Source of the DNA: Brotaphodocola sp003480315 | Lineage (GTDB): Bacteria; Bacillota; Clostridia; Lachnospirales; Lachnospiraceae | Length of the DNA: 64,000 nt | Strand: one strand, 5' to 3' | Assembly: GCF_964246085.1 (NCBI RefSeq) | Contig: NZ_CAXTPD010000001.1 | Shown here: positions 17,419 to 24,060 of the stretch, one piece after another | How the letters are laid out: each line of letters starts with the position of its first letter | Numbering within the stretch: position 1 is the first letter of the stretch | Position numbers and translations under genes: made by a program | The notes under the pieces: model-generated | The model's input: only the letters and a program-made list of their open reading frames with translations | The model's database searches: none | What the model was told of the DNA's origin: nothing

Positions 17419-18114
17419 ATGAAGTTGAATTTTTTGGGTTGTGGTTCCGCGTTTAATCCGTTGGATGGAAACACCAGTGCATACTTTACGATCGGAAGAA
17501 AGCTGTACATTGTGGATGTTGGAGAAAGTGTTTTTCTGAAGCTGTATGAGAAAGATCTTCTGAGACAGTATGATGAAATCCTGATTTTGATCACGCATCT
17601 GCATGCAGATCATGTGGGAGGTCTGCCATCGCTTATTTCATATGTGTATTATGTGCTGGGAAAAACGGTGATGGTCATGCATCCTGATCCCGGGCTGTGG
17701 CAGCTTCTGGATCTGATGGGAATTGACCGCACGGCTTACCACCGGCTGGAGTGCCATGCTCTGGAAGACGGTAAGTTAAACATCAATGCGGTTCCGGTCA
17801 GACATGCAGATGACATGCGTTGTTATGGCTATGTGATCGAGTGCGACGGGGAGAGCATATATTACAGTGGGGATTCTTATGAAATTCCGGAATCCATTCT
17901 TCAAAAATTCCGAAACAGGGAGATCAACCGGATTTATCAGGATACTGCGGAATTTTCTTCCGGCCATCGCTCGCACTGTCCATTAGAAGAATTGGAGCGC
18001 GATATTCCGGAAGATCTGAGGAAATATGTGTATTGTATGCATTTTACAACAGATTTTACGGAAAAATTAAAGACAATGGGATTTTGCCAGGTCATGCAGC
18101 CGGTGAAAACCTGA
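17419..18114 (+). CDS. Metallo-beta-lactamase-fold hydrolase
   Basis: The 231-residue protein has the zinc motif THLHADHVGG, a second-shell Asp in YSGDSY and a C-terminal His, in the order seen in RNase Z/PhnP-like phosphodiesterases. It lies 6 bases after the GDPD-family gene and ends the importer operon at a strong terminator. A pair of phosphodiester-cleaving folds next to an importer suggests stepwise breakdown of an imported phosphodiester. A role in RNA processing is less likely because the length and the PhnP-like exosite region of RNase Z are missing. Confidence 0.8.
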   Translation: MKLNFLGCGSAFNPLDGNTSAYFTIGRKLYIVDVGESVFLKLYEKDLLRQYDEILILITHLHADHVGGLPSLISYVYYVLGKTVMVMHPDPGLWQLLDLMGIDRTAYHRLECHALEDGKLNINAVPVRHADDMRCYGYVIECDGESIYYSGDSYEIPESILQKFRNREINRIYQDTAEFSSGHRSHCPLEELERDIPEDLRKYVYCMHFTTDFTEKLKTMGFCQVMQPVKT

Positions 18115-18167
18115 ACAAGAAAATCCTCCGGACATTCAGGTTCGGAGGATTTTCTTGTTTTTTTTCA
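18114..18167 (+). terminator. Strong intrinsic terminator of the importer operon
   Basis: A 17-bp stem formed by 18114-18130 and 18143-18159 (core AAAATCCTCCG/CGGAGGATTTT) is followed by a long T-run. The 3' arm and T-run also hold the -35 box of the next promoter. Confidence 0.9.
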
Positions 18168-18183
18168 GGATGACCTTTATAAT
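18155..18183 (+). promoter_or_regulatory. Promoter of cca
   Basis: TTGTTT (18155-18160) and TATAAT (18178-18183) have a 17-base spacer. The -35 box lies in the distal arm and T-run of the preceding terminator. Confidence 0.65.
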
Positions 18184-18227
18184 GATTCTGAAATGTTGGA
18201 ACAAACAGGAAAGAGAGAATTTACGAT

Positions 18228-19409
18228 ATGAACAGCATGCAGATTCCTGCCCATGTGGAGCAGATCATTCATACCTTAAACAGCCACGGCTACGAGGCCT
18301 TTGCGGTAGGCGGCTGTGTGCGTGACACCCTGCTTGGACGCAAACCCGGCGACTGGGATATTACTACTTCCGCAAGGCCGGAACAGGTAAAGGCACTGTT
18401 TCGCCGAACCATCGACACCGGCATCCAGCACGGCACAGTAACTATCATGATGGACCGCACCGGTTATGAGGTGACGACATATCGCATTGACGGCGAGTAT
18501 GAGGATGGACGTCATCCGAAGCAGGTGGAATTTACTTCAGATCTTCTGGAAGACCTGCGCCGCAGGGATTTCACCATCAATGCCATGGCCTACAGCCATG
18601 CGACCGGGATTGTGGATGCCTTTGACGGTGTGGCAGATTTAAAGGCCCGCCGCATCCGTTGCGTGGGCAATGCCATGGAGCGCTTTACGGAGGATGCGCT
18701 GCGCATTTTACGTGCTATCCGTTTTTCCGCGCAGCTTGGTTTTGAGATTGAGAAAGAAACCTTTGAAGCAATTTCCGTGATCGCACCGAATCTGGCAAAG
18801 GTGAGCAAGGAGCGCATCCAGATGGAGCTTACCAAGCTTCTCTGCTCTGAGCATCCGGAAAAGATCCGCGAAGTCTATGAGACCGGCATCAGTACCTATG
18901 TGTCACCGGCCTTTGCCGCGCTGGACTGGCAGAATGCCCGGGTATCTGCAGCGCTGCCGAAAGAAAAATATGTGCGCTGGGCAGCCTTTCTTCGCTGTGG
19001 AAACAGTCCGGAAAACGCAGTGCGGGTACTTCGGGATTTAAAGCTGGACAATGATACGGTCTCCAGGGTAAAGACCCTGGTGACCTGGGCAGATGTAACT
19101 CCTGCGGCCGATGAAGCTGAGGTACGCCGTATGATGAGCTGCATGGAGCCGGAGGTCTGGGACAGTCTGATGGAGTTAAATGGCTATGAAACGGAAATTC
19201 GTGCTCTGGTTGCCCTGATCCGCGGGCGCGGCGACTGCTTAAGCTTAAAAGAGCTTGCCGTAAAGGGCCAGGATCTTATTGCTGCCGGGGTGAAGCCGGG
19301 CAAGGAGATGGGTACCATGCTGCATGAGTTGTTAGAGCATGTGCTTGAGGTGCCGCAGGATAATGAGAAGGAGACGCTGCTGAAGCTTCTTGCAGATATG
19401 CACAGATAG
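18228..19409 (+). CDS. cca: CCA tRNA nucleotidyltransferase
   Basis: The 393-residue protein is a class II nucleotidyltransferase that adds or repairs the 3' CCA of tRNA. The palm motif VGGCVRDTLLGRKPGDWDIT supplies the metal-binding Asp42 and Asp44, and RRDFTINAMAY (about residue 110) and the EDALRILRAIRF motif form the neck. The length fits bacterial CCA-adding enzymes without an HD domain. A poly(A) polymerase is the alternative, less likely in Firmicutes. It has its own promoter, and the next gene follows after a structured 163-base gap. Confidence 0.93.
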   Translation: MNSMQIPAHVEQIIHTLNSHGYEAFAVGGCVRDTLLGRKPGDWDITTSARPEQVKALFRRTIDTGIQHGTVTIMMDRTGYEVTTYRIDGEYEDGRHPKQVEFTSDLLEDLRRRDFTINAMAYSHATGIVDAFDGVADLKARRIRCVGNAMERFTEDALRILRAIRFSAQLGFEIEKETFEAISVIAPNLAKVSKERIQMELTKLLCSEHPEKIREVYETGISTYVSPAFAALDWQNARVSAALPKEKYVRWAAFLRCGNSPENAVRVLRDLKLDNDTVSRVKTLVTWADVTPAADEAEVRRMMSCMEPEVWDSLMELNGYETEIRALVALIRGRGDCLSLKELAVKGQDLIAAGVKPGKEMGTMLHELLEHVLEVPQDNEKETLLKLLADMHR

Positions 19410-19471
19410 GAAATTTATGGCAGAAACGTATAATCCCTGAAATCTTTTCATAGGTTGGAGAGTAGTTATTA

Positions 19472-19545
19472 GTCCGGCAGGTACGCGCATTTGCTGTGCT
19501 GATTTTGCCCGCAACCGGAGAAATGGAATAGTTGCGGTGCCGGAC
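19472..19545 (+). ncRNA. Possible structured leader RNA (three-way junction)
   Basis: An outer perfect stem GTCCGGCA (19472-19479) / TGCCGGAC (19538-19545) encloses a hairpin GCGCA...TGTGC (about 19485-19499, one G-U pair) and a perfect stem CGCAAC (19510-19515) / GTTGCG (19531-19536). The ribosome site of the next gene starts about 16 bases after the outer stem, a spacing suited to control of translation. I do not recognise a riboswitch class. Confidence 0.4.
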
Positions 19546-19572
19546 CGCCGCGCATGAAGTGGAGGGGTGAGC

Positions 19573-20550
19573 GTGAACGACAGCTATCTGGAGGTTTTAA
19601 AGCAGTACGAGGGAGAGGTAACGAATGTCCGGCGCGGACGGGGGGCCTGGATCTGTGAGTACCCGGATGAGCTCCGGCTTTTAAAAGAGTACCGGGGCAC
19701 GATAAAACGTCTGGAATTTGAGGACGCGGTGCTGGGGCAGCTGGAAAAGCAGGGCATCTGCCGGGCAGACCGCTATGTGCGGAATCTGGAAGATGGCCTG
19801 GTAACAGCCGGACCAGACGGGGTGAAGTATATTCTGAAGCGCTGGTTTTCTGAGCGGGAATGCAGCCTCAGGGACCGGCGGGAGATTCTGTTTTGCACCA
19901 GACAGATCGCGGTGCTCCACCGGGGACTGCAGGAAATTCCCTGGCAGGAAGAATGGAGTTCCGGTTCTACGGTGGCACCGGCTCTCTCAGAGGAGATGGC
20001 GCGCCACAGCCGGGAAATGAAACGGGTGCGGAATTTCATCCGGGGAAAACGCAAGAAAACAGAATTTGAGTTACATGTCATGCAGAGCTTTGATGCGTAT
20101 TACGGTCAGGCCCTGGAGGCAGAAAAAGGGCTGGAGCCGCTGGATCAGAACCAGGCGGAAAACCGGCTCTTTTTGTGTCATGGGGACTTAGATCAGCACC
20201 ATATTCTGCCGGGAAACCAGGAGGCGGTGTTCATCGAGTTCAGCCAGATGCACCTGGGCCATCAGGTGAGCGATCTGTACCGGTTTATGCGGAAGGTCAT
20301 GGAAAAGCATGGCTGGGATGAGTACCTGGGCTGCTCTATGCTGGATGCCTACGACGCGGTGCAGCCGATGGGGGCGAAGGAGCGGCAGTACCTGTATTTT
20401 CTGTTTCTGTACCCGGAAAAATACTGGAAGCAGTTAAACTATTATTACAACGCCAACAAGGTCTGGATTCCGGAGAAAAATGTGGAAAAATTAAAGACCC
20501 TGGAGTCGCAAAAAGAAGCAAGAAGGCGATTTCTGTCGAGAATAAAATAG
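19573..20550 (+). CDS. CotS/APH-like spore-coat kinase relative, probable pseudokinase
   Basis: The GTG at 19573 is preferred over GTG 19567 because GGAGGGG ends 5 bases before it. The 325-residue product resembles CotS-family proteins (aminoglycoside-phosphotransferase fold) found in spore coats. The catalytic-loop motif reads CHGDLDQHHIL, keeping His-Asp but with His where the metal-binding Asn is expected; the following motif, usually DFD or DLD, reads FIEFSQM. The substitutions suggest a non-catalytic or altered kinase. TTG/GTG starts and a Tyr-rich C-terminus (YLYFLFLYPEKYWKQLNYYYN) are also notable. A sporulation role is inferred only from the family. Confidence 0.72.
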   Translation: MNDSYLEVLKQYEGEVTNVRRGRGAWICEYPDELRLLKEYRGTIKRLEFEDAVLGQLEKQGICRADRYVRNLEDGLVTAGPDGVKYILKRWFSERECSLRDRREILFCTRQIAVLHRGLQEIPWQEEWSSGSTVAPALSEEMARHSREMKRVRNFIRGKRKKTEFELHVMQSFDAYYGQALEAEKGLEPLDQNQAENRLFLCHGDLDQHHILPGNQEAVFIEFSQMHLGHQVSDLYRFMRKVMEKHGWDEYLGCSMLDAYDAVQPMGAKERQYLYFLFLYPEKYWKQLNYYYNANKVWIPEKNVEKLKTLESQKEARRRFLSRIK

Positions 20551-20593
20551 GCGCCGCAGACAGGTTCATCTTCCTTTTTTTTCCTCGCTGAGG

Positions 20594-20599
20594 TATAAT
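20594..20599 (+). promoter_or_regulatory. -10 box of a probable native pgcA promoter, now driving the IscB element
   Basis: TATAAT stands 41 bases before the omega-RNA scaffold stem; no good -35 box is visible upstream, so it is weak or activator-dependent. Transcription would begin near 20606, just before the predicted guide (20619-20634), and run through the RNA and iscB towards pgcA. Confidence 0.45.
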
Positions 20600-20618
20600 A
20601 AAATCAGTTTTAAATATG

Positions 20619-20940
20619 AGGGAGCACAGGACTAGTTATTAAGGGAATAAATACATAGATATATGTGTTTGTACATAGATAAAAGTGGACATTTATCTTA
20701 AGTCTATGCCTTAATAACAGGTTTCAAGGCTAGGTGACTGCTATTGCCGAAAGGTGTATTGCAGGTGGAACTACGTTATACAGTCAGGTAAAGACACACC
20801 CTCGGATGTAATCTTCAGTCCGTTGCTCTGTGAGTGCCAACCAAGAAACAATGCTAATGTCCTGCATTGATAACAGGGAAACACAAGTCCTCTGTATGAC
20901 ATTGCCAAGAAGAGAAATTCTCCATTAGGAAGGAGTCAGA
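20619..20940 (+). ncRNA. IscB omega-RNA (HEARO-like) with predicted 5' guide
   Basis: About 300 gene-free bases directly upstream of iscB fold into many stems: 20635-20644 with 20709-20718 (10 bp, perfect), inner hairpins 20653-20657/20662-20666 and 20677-20683/20692-20698, 20735-20740 with 20781-20786, a CC-GAAA-GG tetraloop at 20747-20754, 20849-20854 with 20864-20869, and 20912-20915 with 20919-20922. Blocks such as GCCGAAAGG, CACCC, CAGTCC, TGCCA, GATAACAGGG-AACA and CCTCTGTAT appear in the same order in characterised IscB omega-RNAs as I remember them. The 3' end includes the iscB ribosome site AAGGAG (20930-20935). The guide is expected to be the roughly 16 bases just before the first stem (20619-20634). 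Confidence 0.82.
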
Positions 20941-20941
20941 A

Positions 20942-22183
20942 ATGACAGGTTATGCCTTTGTGCTGGATGCAGCAGGAAAAACGCTGTCGCCAACCAAAGA
21001 ACAAAAAGCGTGGTTTTTTGTCAGAAAGAAACGCGCCAAGTTAATCAGCAAGTATCCACTGGTAATTCAACTGTGCAGAATTATTTCAGATGATGAAATT
21101 TGTACGGATGAAATTCGCTGCGGAATTGATGATGGTGGATTACATGTTGGAATTGCTGTAGTACAAAGATGTAAGAAAAAAAATAAGGTACTATTTAAGG
21201 GAACAATCGAACAGCGAGATGATGTGAAACATCTTCTGTGTATTAGACGTGGCTATCGACGGCATCGAAGATATCAGAAAAGATATCGCCAGGTAAGATT
21301 CAATAATCGAATAGCTTCAACAAGAAAAGGTCGGATAGCACCGAGTATCTTACAGAAACGTCAGGCGACTATGAGAGTAATTTATAGACTTCAGAAGTGG
21401 ATCAAAATTACAAGTTATTGGTTGGAGGATGTTGAAATTGATATTCGTGCCTTGACAGATGGCTGTAAACTATACAAATGGCAGTATCAGCAGTCAAACC
21501 GTTTAGATGAGAATATTCGGAAAGCAGTAATTCTGCGTGATGGCTGTAAATGTGTAGAATGTGGTAAAGAGGGAAGTGGACTGGAAGTACATCATATTAA
21601 GCCAAAACGCTTAAACGGATCTAACACTCTTGGAAACTTAGTAACGTTGTGTGGAAAGTGCCATCAGAAAACAGAGGGACATGAACTGGAATTTATGGAT
21701 CATTACTTTGCAATACTGAAATCCTCAGATAATAAGTATCTAAATTATGCAACTCATGTAATGATCGGAAAGAAATGGTTACGAGCCAAGTTGTCGTGGC
21801 TGGGAATGCTTCATTTAACATCTGGAGGTGATACAGCAAACAAACGGATTGACTGGGGCATTAATAAAAGCCATGCAAATGATGCGGTTTGTATTACAGA
21901 TTTAAAACCAGATATATATGATATGAAAGACTGGATAATAAAACCAATGCGTAGGCAGAGCAAAGCAAAAACAGATAATGTTCTTGGTATTCGGCATCGA
22001 GATTTAGTTGAGTATACATATCGGAATGGTGAAATTCATCAAGGATATGTTACTGCCCTATATCCGGAATTAAAAGCATTGAATTTTCAGAGCGCTACAA
22101 AACATTGCAAGAAGGTAAATGCTTATAAATGTAAGCTGTTATGGAAATTTAGTAAAATCTATTGGTTAGACAATGCGGGTTAA
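20942..22183 (+). CDS. iscB: IscB RNA-guided DNA endonuclease
   Basis: The 413-residue protein has the full IscB order: a PLMP-like N-terminal domain (about residues 4-45; SPTKEQKAWFFVRKKRAKL), RuvC-I CGIDDGG (Asp63), an Arg-rich bridge helix (RRGYRRHRRYQKRYR, 102-116), RuvC-II (Glu165), an HNH insert with zinc pairs C204/C207 and C237/C240 and catalytic LEVHHIKPK (His218, Asn232, His241), then RuvC-III SHANDAVCI (His311, Asp314) and a C-terminal target-motif domain (RHRDLVEYTYRNGEIHQGYV). All catalytic positions are present, so it should be an active RNA-guided nuclease, an ancestor-type relative of Cas9 without REC lobe. AAGGAG lies 6 bases before the ATG. It is not TnpB: the HNH insert and PLMP domain exclude that. 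Confidence 0.93.
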   Translation: MTGYAFVLDAAGKTLSPTKEQKAWFFVRKKRAKLISKYPLVIQLCRIISDDEICTDEIRCGIDDGGLHVGIAVVQRCKKKNKVLFKGTIEQRDDVKHLLCIRRGYRRHRRYQKRYRQVRFNNRIASTRKGRIAPSILQKRQATMRVIYRLQKWIKITSYWLEDVEIDIRALTDGCKLYKWQYQQSNRLDENIRKAVILRDGCKCVECGKEGSGLEVHHIKPKRLNGSNTLGNLVTLCGKCHQKTEGHELEFMDHYFAILKSSDNKYLNYATHVMIGKKWLRAKLSWLGMLHLTSGGDTANKRIDWGINKSHANDAVCITDLKPDIYDMKDWIIKPMRRQSKAKTDNVLGIRHRDLVEYTYRNGEIHQGYVTALYPELKALNFQSATKHCKKVNAYKCKLLWKFSKIYWLDNAG

Positions 22184-22196
22184 ACGCATTTGTTTA
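22181..22196 (+). repeat. Right-end hairpin of the IscB element
   Basis: TAAAC-GCATTT-GTTTA forms a 5-bp stem beginning at the iscB stop codon, three bases before the predicted element end. Subterminal hairpins like this are what HUH transposases of IS200/IS605 elements recognise. Confidence 0.55.
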
Positions 22197-22242
22197 TACA
22201 TGAACACAATTAAGTGTATCTTATATAGGAGGAAGTATTTTT

Positions 22243-23979
22243 ATGAAAGATTACATGAAGATTTACCGGGAATGGCTGTCCAATCCATATTTCGATGAGG
22301 ATACCAAGGCAGAACTGAAGGCAATCGAGCATGACGAGAACGAGATCAAAGAACGTTTTTATATGGATCTGGAGTTTGGTACCGCAGGACTGCGTGGTAT
22401 TATCGGTGCCGGTATTAACCGCATGAACATTTATGTGGTACGCCGCGCGACCCAGGGTCTGGCAAATTATATCATCAAGCAGGGCGGTAGTAAGAAGGGC
22501 GTTGCCATTGCCTACGATTCCAGACATATGTCTCCGGAGTTCGCTGATGAGGCAGCACGCACCCTGGCAGCAAACGGCATCAAGGCTTATAAGTTTGAGT
22601 CCCTGCGTCCGACTCCGGAGCTGTCCTTTGCAGTGCGCGAGTTAGGCTGCATTGCCGGTATCAACGTGACCGCAAGCCACAACCCGCCGGAGTACAACGG
22701 CTACAAGGTATACTGGGAGGACGGCGCTCAGTTCACTCCGCCGCATGACAAGGGTGTAACCGAAGAGGTTTTGGCCATTGAGGATCTGTCCACCGTGAAG
22801 ACCATGAGCGCAGAGGATGCCATGGCAGCAGGCCTTTATGAAGTGATCGGCAAAGAGATCGATGACAAATATATTGCTCATGTAAAAGCACAGGTTGTAA
22901 ACCAGGATGCCATCGACAAGATGCAGAAAGACATCACCATCGTTTACACCCCGCTCCATGGAACCGGTAACATCCCGGTACGCAGAGTGCTGAAGGAAAT
23001 CGGCTTTGAGAATGTATATGTTGTACCGGAGCAGGAGCTTCCGGATGGCGATTTCCCGACCGTAAGCTATCCGAACCCGGAGGCAGCAGAGGCGTTTGCC
23101 CTTGGCTTAAAGCTGGCTGAGGAGAAGAACGCAGACCTGGTTCTGGCAACCGACCCGGATGCAGACCGTCTTGGCGTTTATGTAAAAGATACCAGATCTG
23201 GCAAGTACATTTCCCTGACCGGTAACATGTCCGGTTCCCTGCTGTGTGAGTATGTCCTGAGCCAGAAGGCAGCAAAGAATGCAATCCCGGCAGACGGCGA
23301 AGTGGTGAAATCCATCGTCAGCACCAACCTGATCGATGCAGTGGCAGCTTCCTACAACTGCAAGCTGGTAGAGTGCCTGACCGGATTTAAGTGGATCGGC
23401 CAGCAGATCTTAAAAGAGGAGCGCACCGGTGTTGGTCATTATATGTTCGGTATGGAAGAGAGCTACGGCTGCCTGATCGGCACCTATGCCCGCGATAAAG
23501 ACGCGGTTTCCGCAACCGTTGCACTGTGCGAGGCTGCAGCATACTACAAGACCAAAAACATGACCCTGTGGGATGCAATGGTAGCAATGTATGAAAAATA
23601 CGGCTACTACAAGGATGCAGTCAAGTCCATCGGACTGTCCGGTATTGAGGGCCTGGCAAAGATCCAGTCCATCATGGAGCATTTCCGTAACAACACTCCG
23701 GAAGGTTTCGGCGAGTATAAGGTACTTTCCGCAAGAGACTACAAGAACGACACTATCCGCGACATGGCTACCGGTGAGGTAACCCCGACCGGCCTGCCGT
23801 CCTCCAATGTGCTCTATTACGACATGAACGACAACGCATGGCTTTGCATCCGTCCGTCCGGCACCGAGCCGAAGATCAAGTTCTACTACGGAATTAAGGG
23901 AACTTCCTTAGAGGACGCAGACGCGAAGTCCGAGGCACTTGGAAAAGCATTGATGGCAGAAGTGGACAAGCTGCTGTAA
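22243..23979 (+). CDS. pgcA: Alpha-phosphoglucomutase / phosphomannomutase
   Basis: The 578-residue protein is a full-length alpha-D-phosphohexomutase that interconverts glucose 1- and 6-phosphate, feeding UDP-glucose and surface-polymer synthesis. Its four signatures are intact: catalytic serine in TASHNPPEYNGYK, metal loop ATDPDADRLG, sugar loop GMEESYGCLIG, and phosphate loop RPSGTEPKIKFY. TATAGGAGGAAG precedes the ATG. The IscB element lies between this gene and a probable promoter at 20594, so expression may now depend on read-through or on sequences in the element. A terminator follows. Confidence 0.94.
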   Translation: MKDYMKIYREWLSNPYFDEDTKAELKAIEHDENEIKERFYMDLEFGTAGLRGIIGAGINRMNIYVVRRATQGLANYIIKQGGSKKGVAIAYDSRHMSPEFADEAARTLAANGIKAYKFESLRPTPELSFAVRELGCIAGINVTASHNPPEYNGYKVYWEDGAQFTPPHDKGVTEEVLAIEDLSTVKTMSAEDAMAAGLYEVIGKEIDDKYIAHVKAQVVNQDAIDKMQKDITIVYTPLHGTGNIPVRRVLKEIGFENVYVVPEQELPDGDFPTVSYPNPEAAEAFALGLKLAEEKNADLVLATDPDADRLGVYVKDTRSGKYISLTGNMSGSLLCEYVLSQKAAKNAIPADGEVVKSIVSTNLIDAVAASYNCKLVECLTGFKWIGQQILKEERTGVGHYMFGMEESYGCLIGTYARDKDAVSATVALCEAAAYYKTKNMTLWDAMVAMYEKYGYYKDAVKSIGLSGIEGLAKIQSIMEHFRNNTPEGFGEYKVLSARDYKNDTIRDMATGEVTPTGLPSSNVLYYDMNDNAWLCIRPSGTEPKIKFYYGIKGTSLEDADAKSEALGKALMAEVDKLL

Positions 23980-24000
23980 ATTAAGAATACGTGATACAGA

Positions 24001-24045
24001 AAAATCCCCCGTGAACTGCCGGGCAGCTCACGGGGGATTTTTTTG
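24001..24045. terminator. Bidirectional intrinsic terminator
   Basis: The stem AAATCCCCCGTGA (24002-24014) pairs perfectly with 24028-24040 and is followed by a T-run; A-runs on the left serve the opposite strand. It separates convergent pgcA and the L,D-transpeptidase gene. Confidence 0.9.
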
Positions 24046-24060
24046 TGCTTTTACAGGAAT

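Larger units (their letters stand above)
20635..22199 (+). mobile_element. IscB OMEGA element (non-autonomous, IS200/IS605-like)
   Basis: The element comprises the omega-RNA scaffold, iscB and a short right end. The left limit is set at the first scaffold stem (20635); the right limit at 22199 follows a hairpin (22181-22196) and lies just before ATGA. HEARO elements are reported to sit upstream of ATGA or GTGA, and ATGA is a known target-adjacent motif for some IscBs. It is visibly richer in A and T than its neighbours, a sign of transfer. No tnpA transposase is nearby, so movement would need one in trans. There are no terminal inverted repeats, as expected for this group. Exact limits are inferred. 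Confidence 0.75.

Noticed and set aside
19472..19545. Cobalamin riboswitch
   Set aside because: Only the CCCGCAAC segment recalls it. The length (about 75 bases) and missing conserved core helices do not fit, and the downstream gene is not a cobalamin gene.
20942..22183. Group II intron or HNH homing endonuclease, or TnpB, for the HNH-containing gene
   Set aside because: There is no reverse transcriptase or intron domain V, the HNH is inserted between RuvC-II and RuvC-III, and an N-terminal PLMP-like domain plus Arg-rich bridge helix are present. TnpB lacks the HNH insert.
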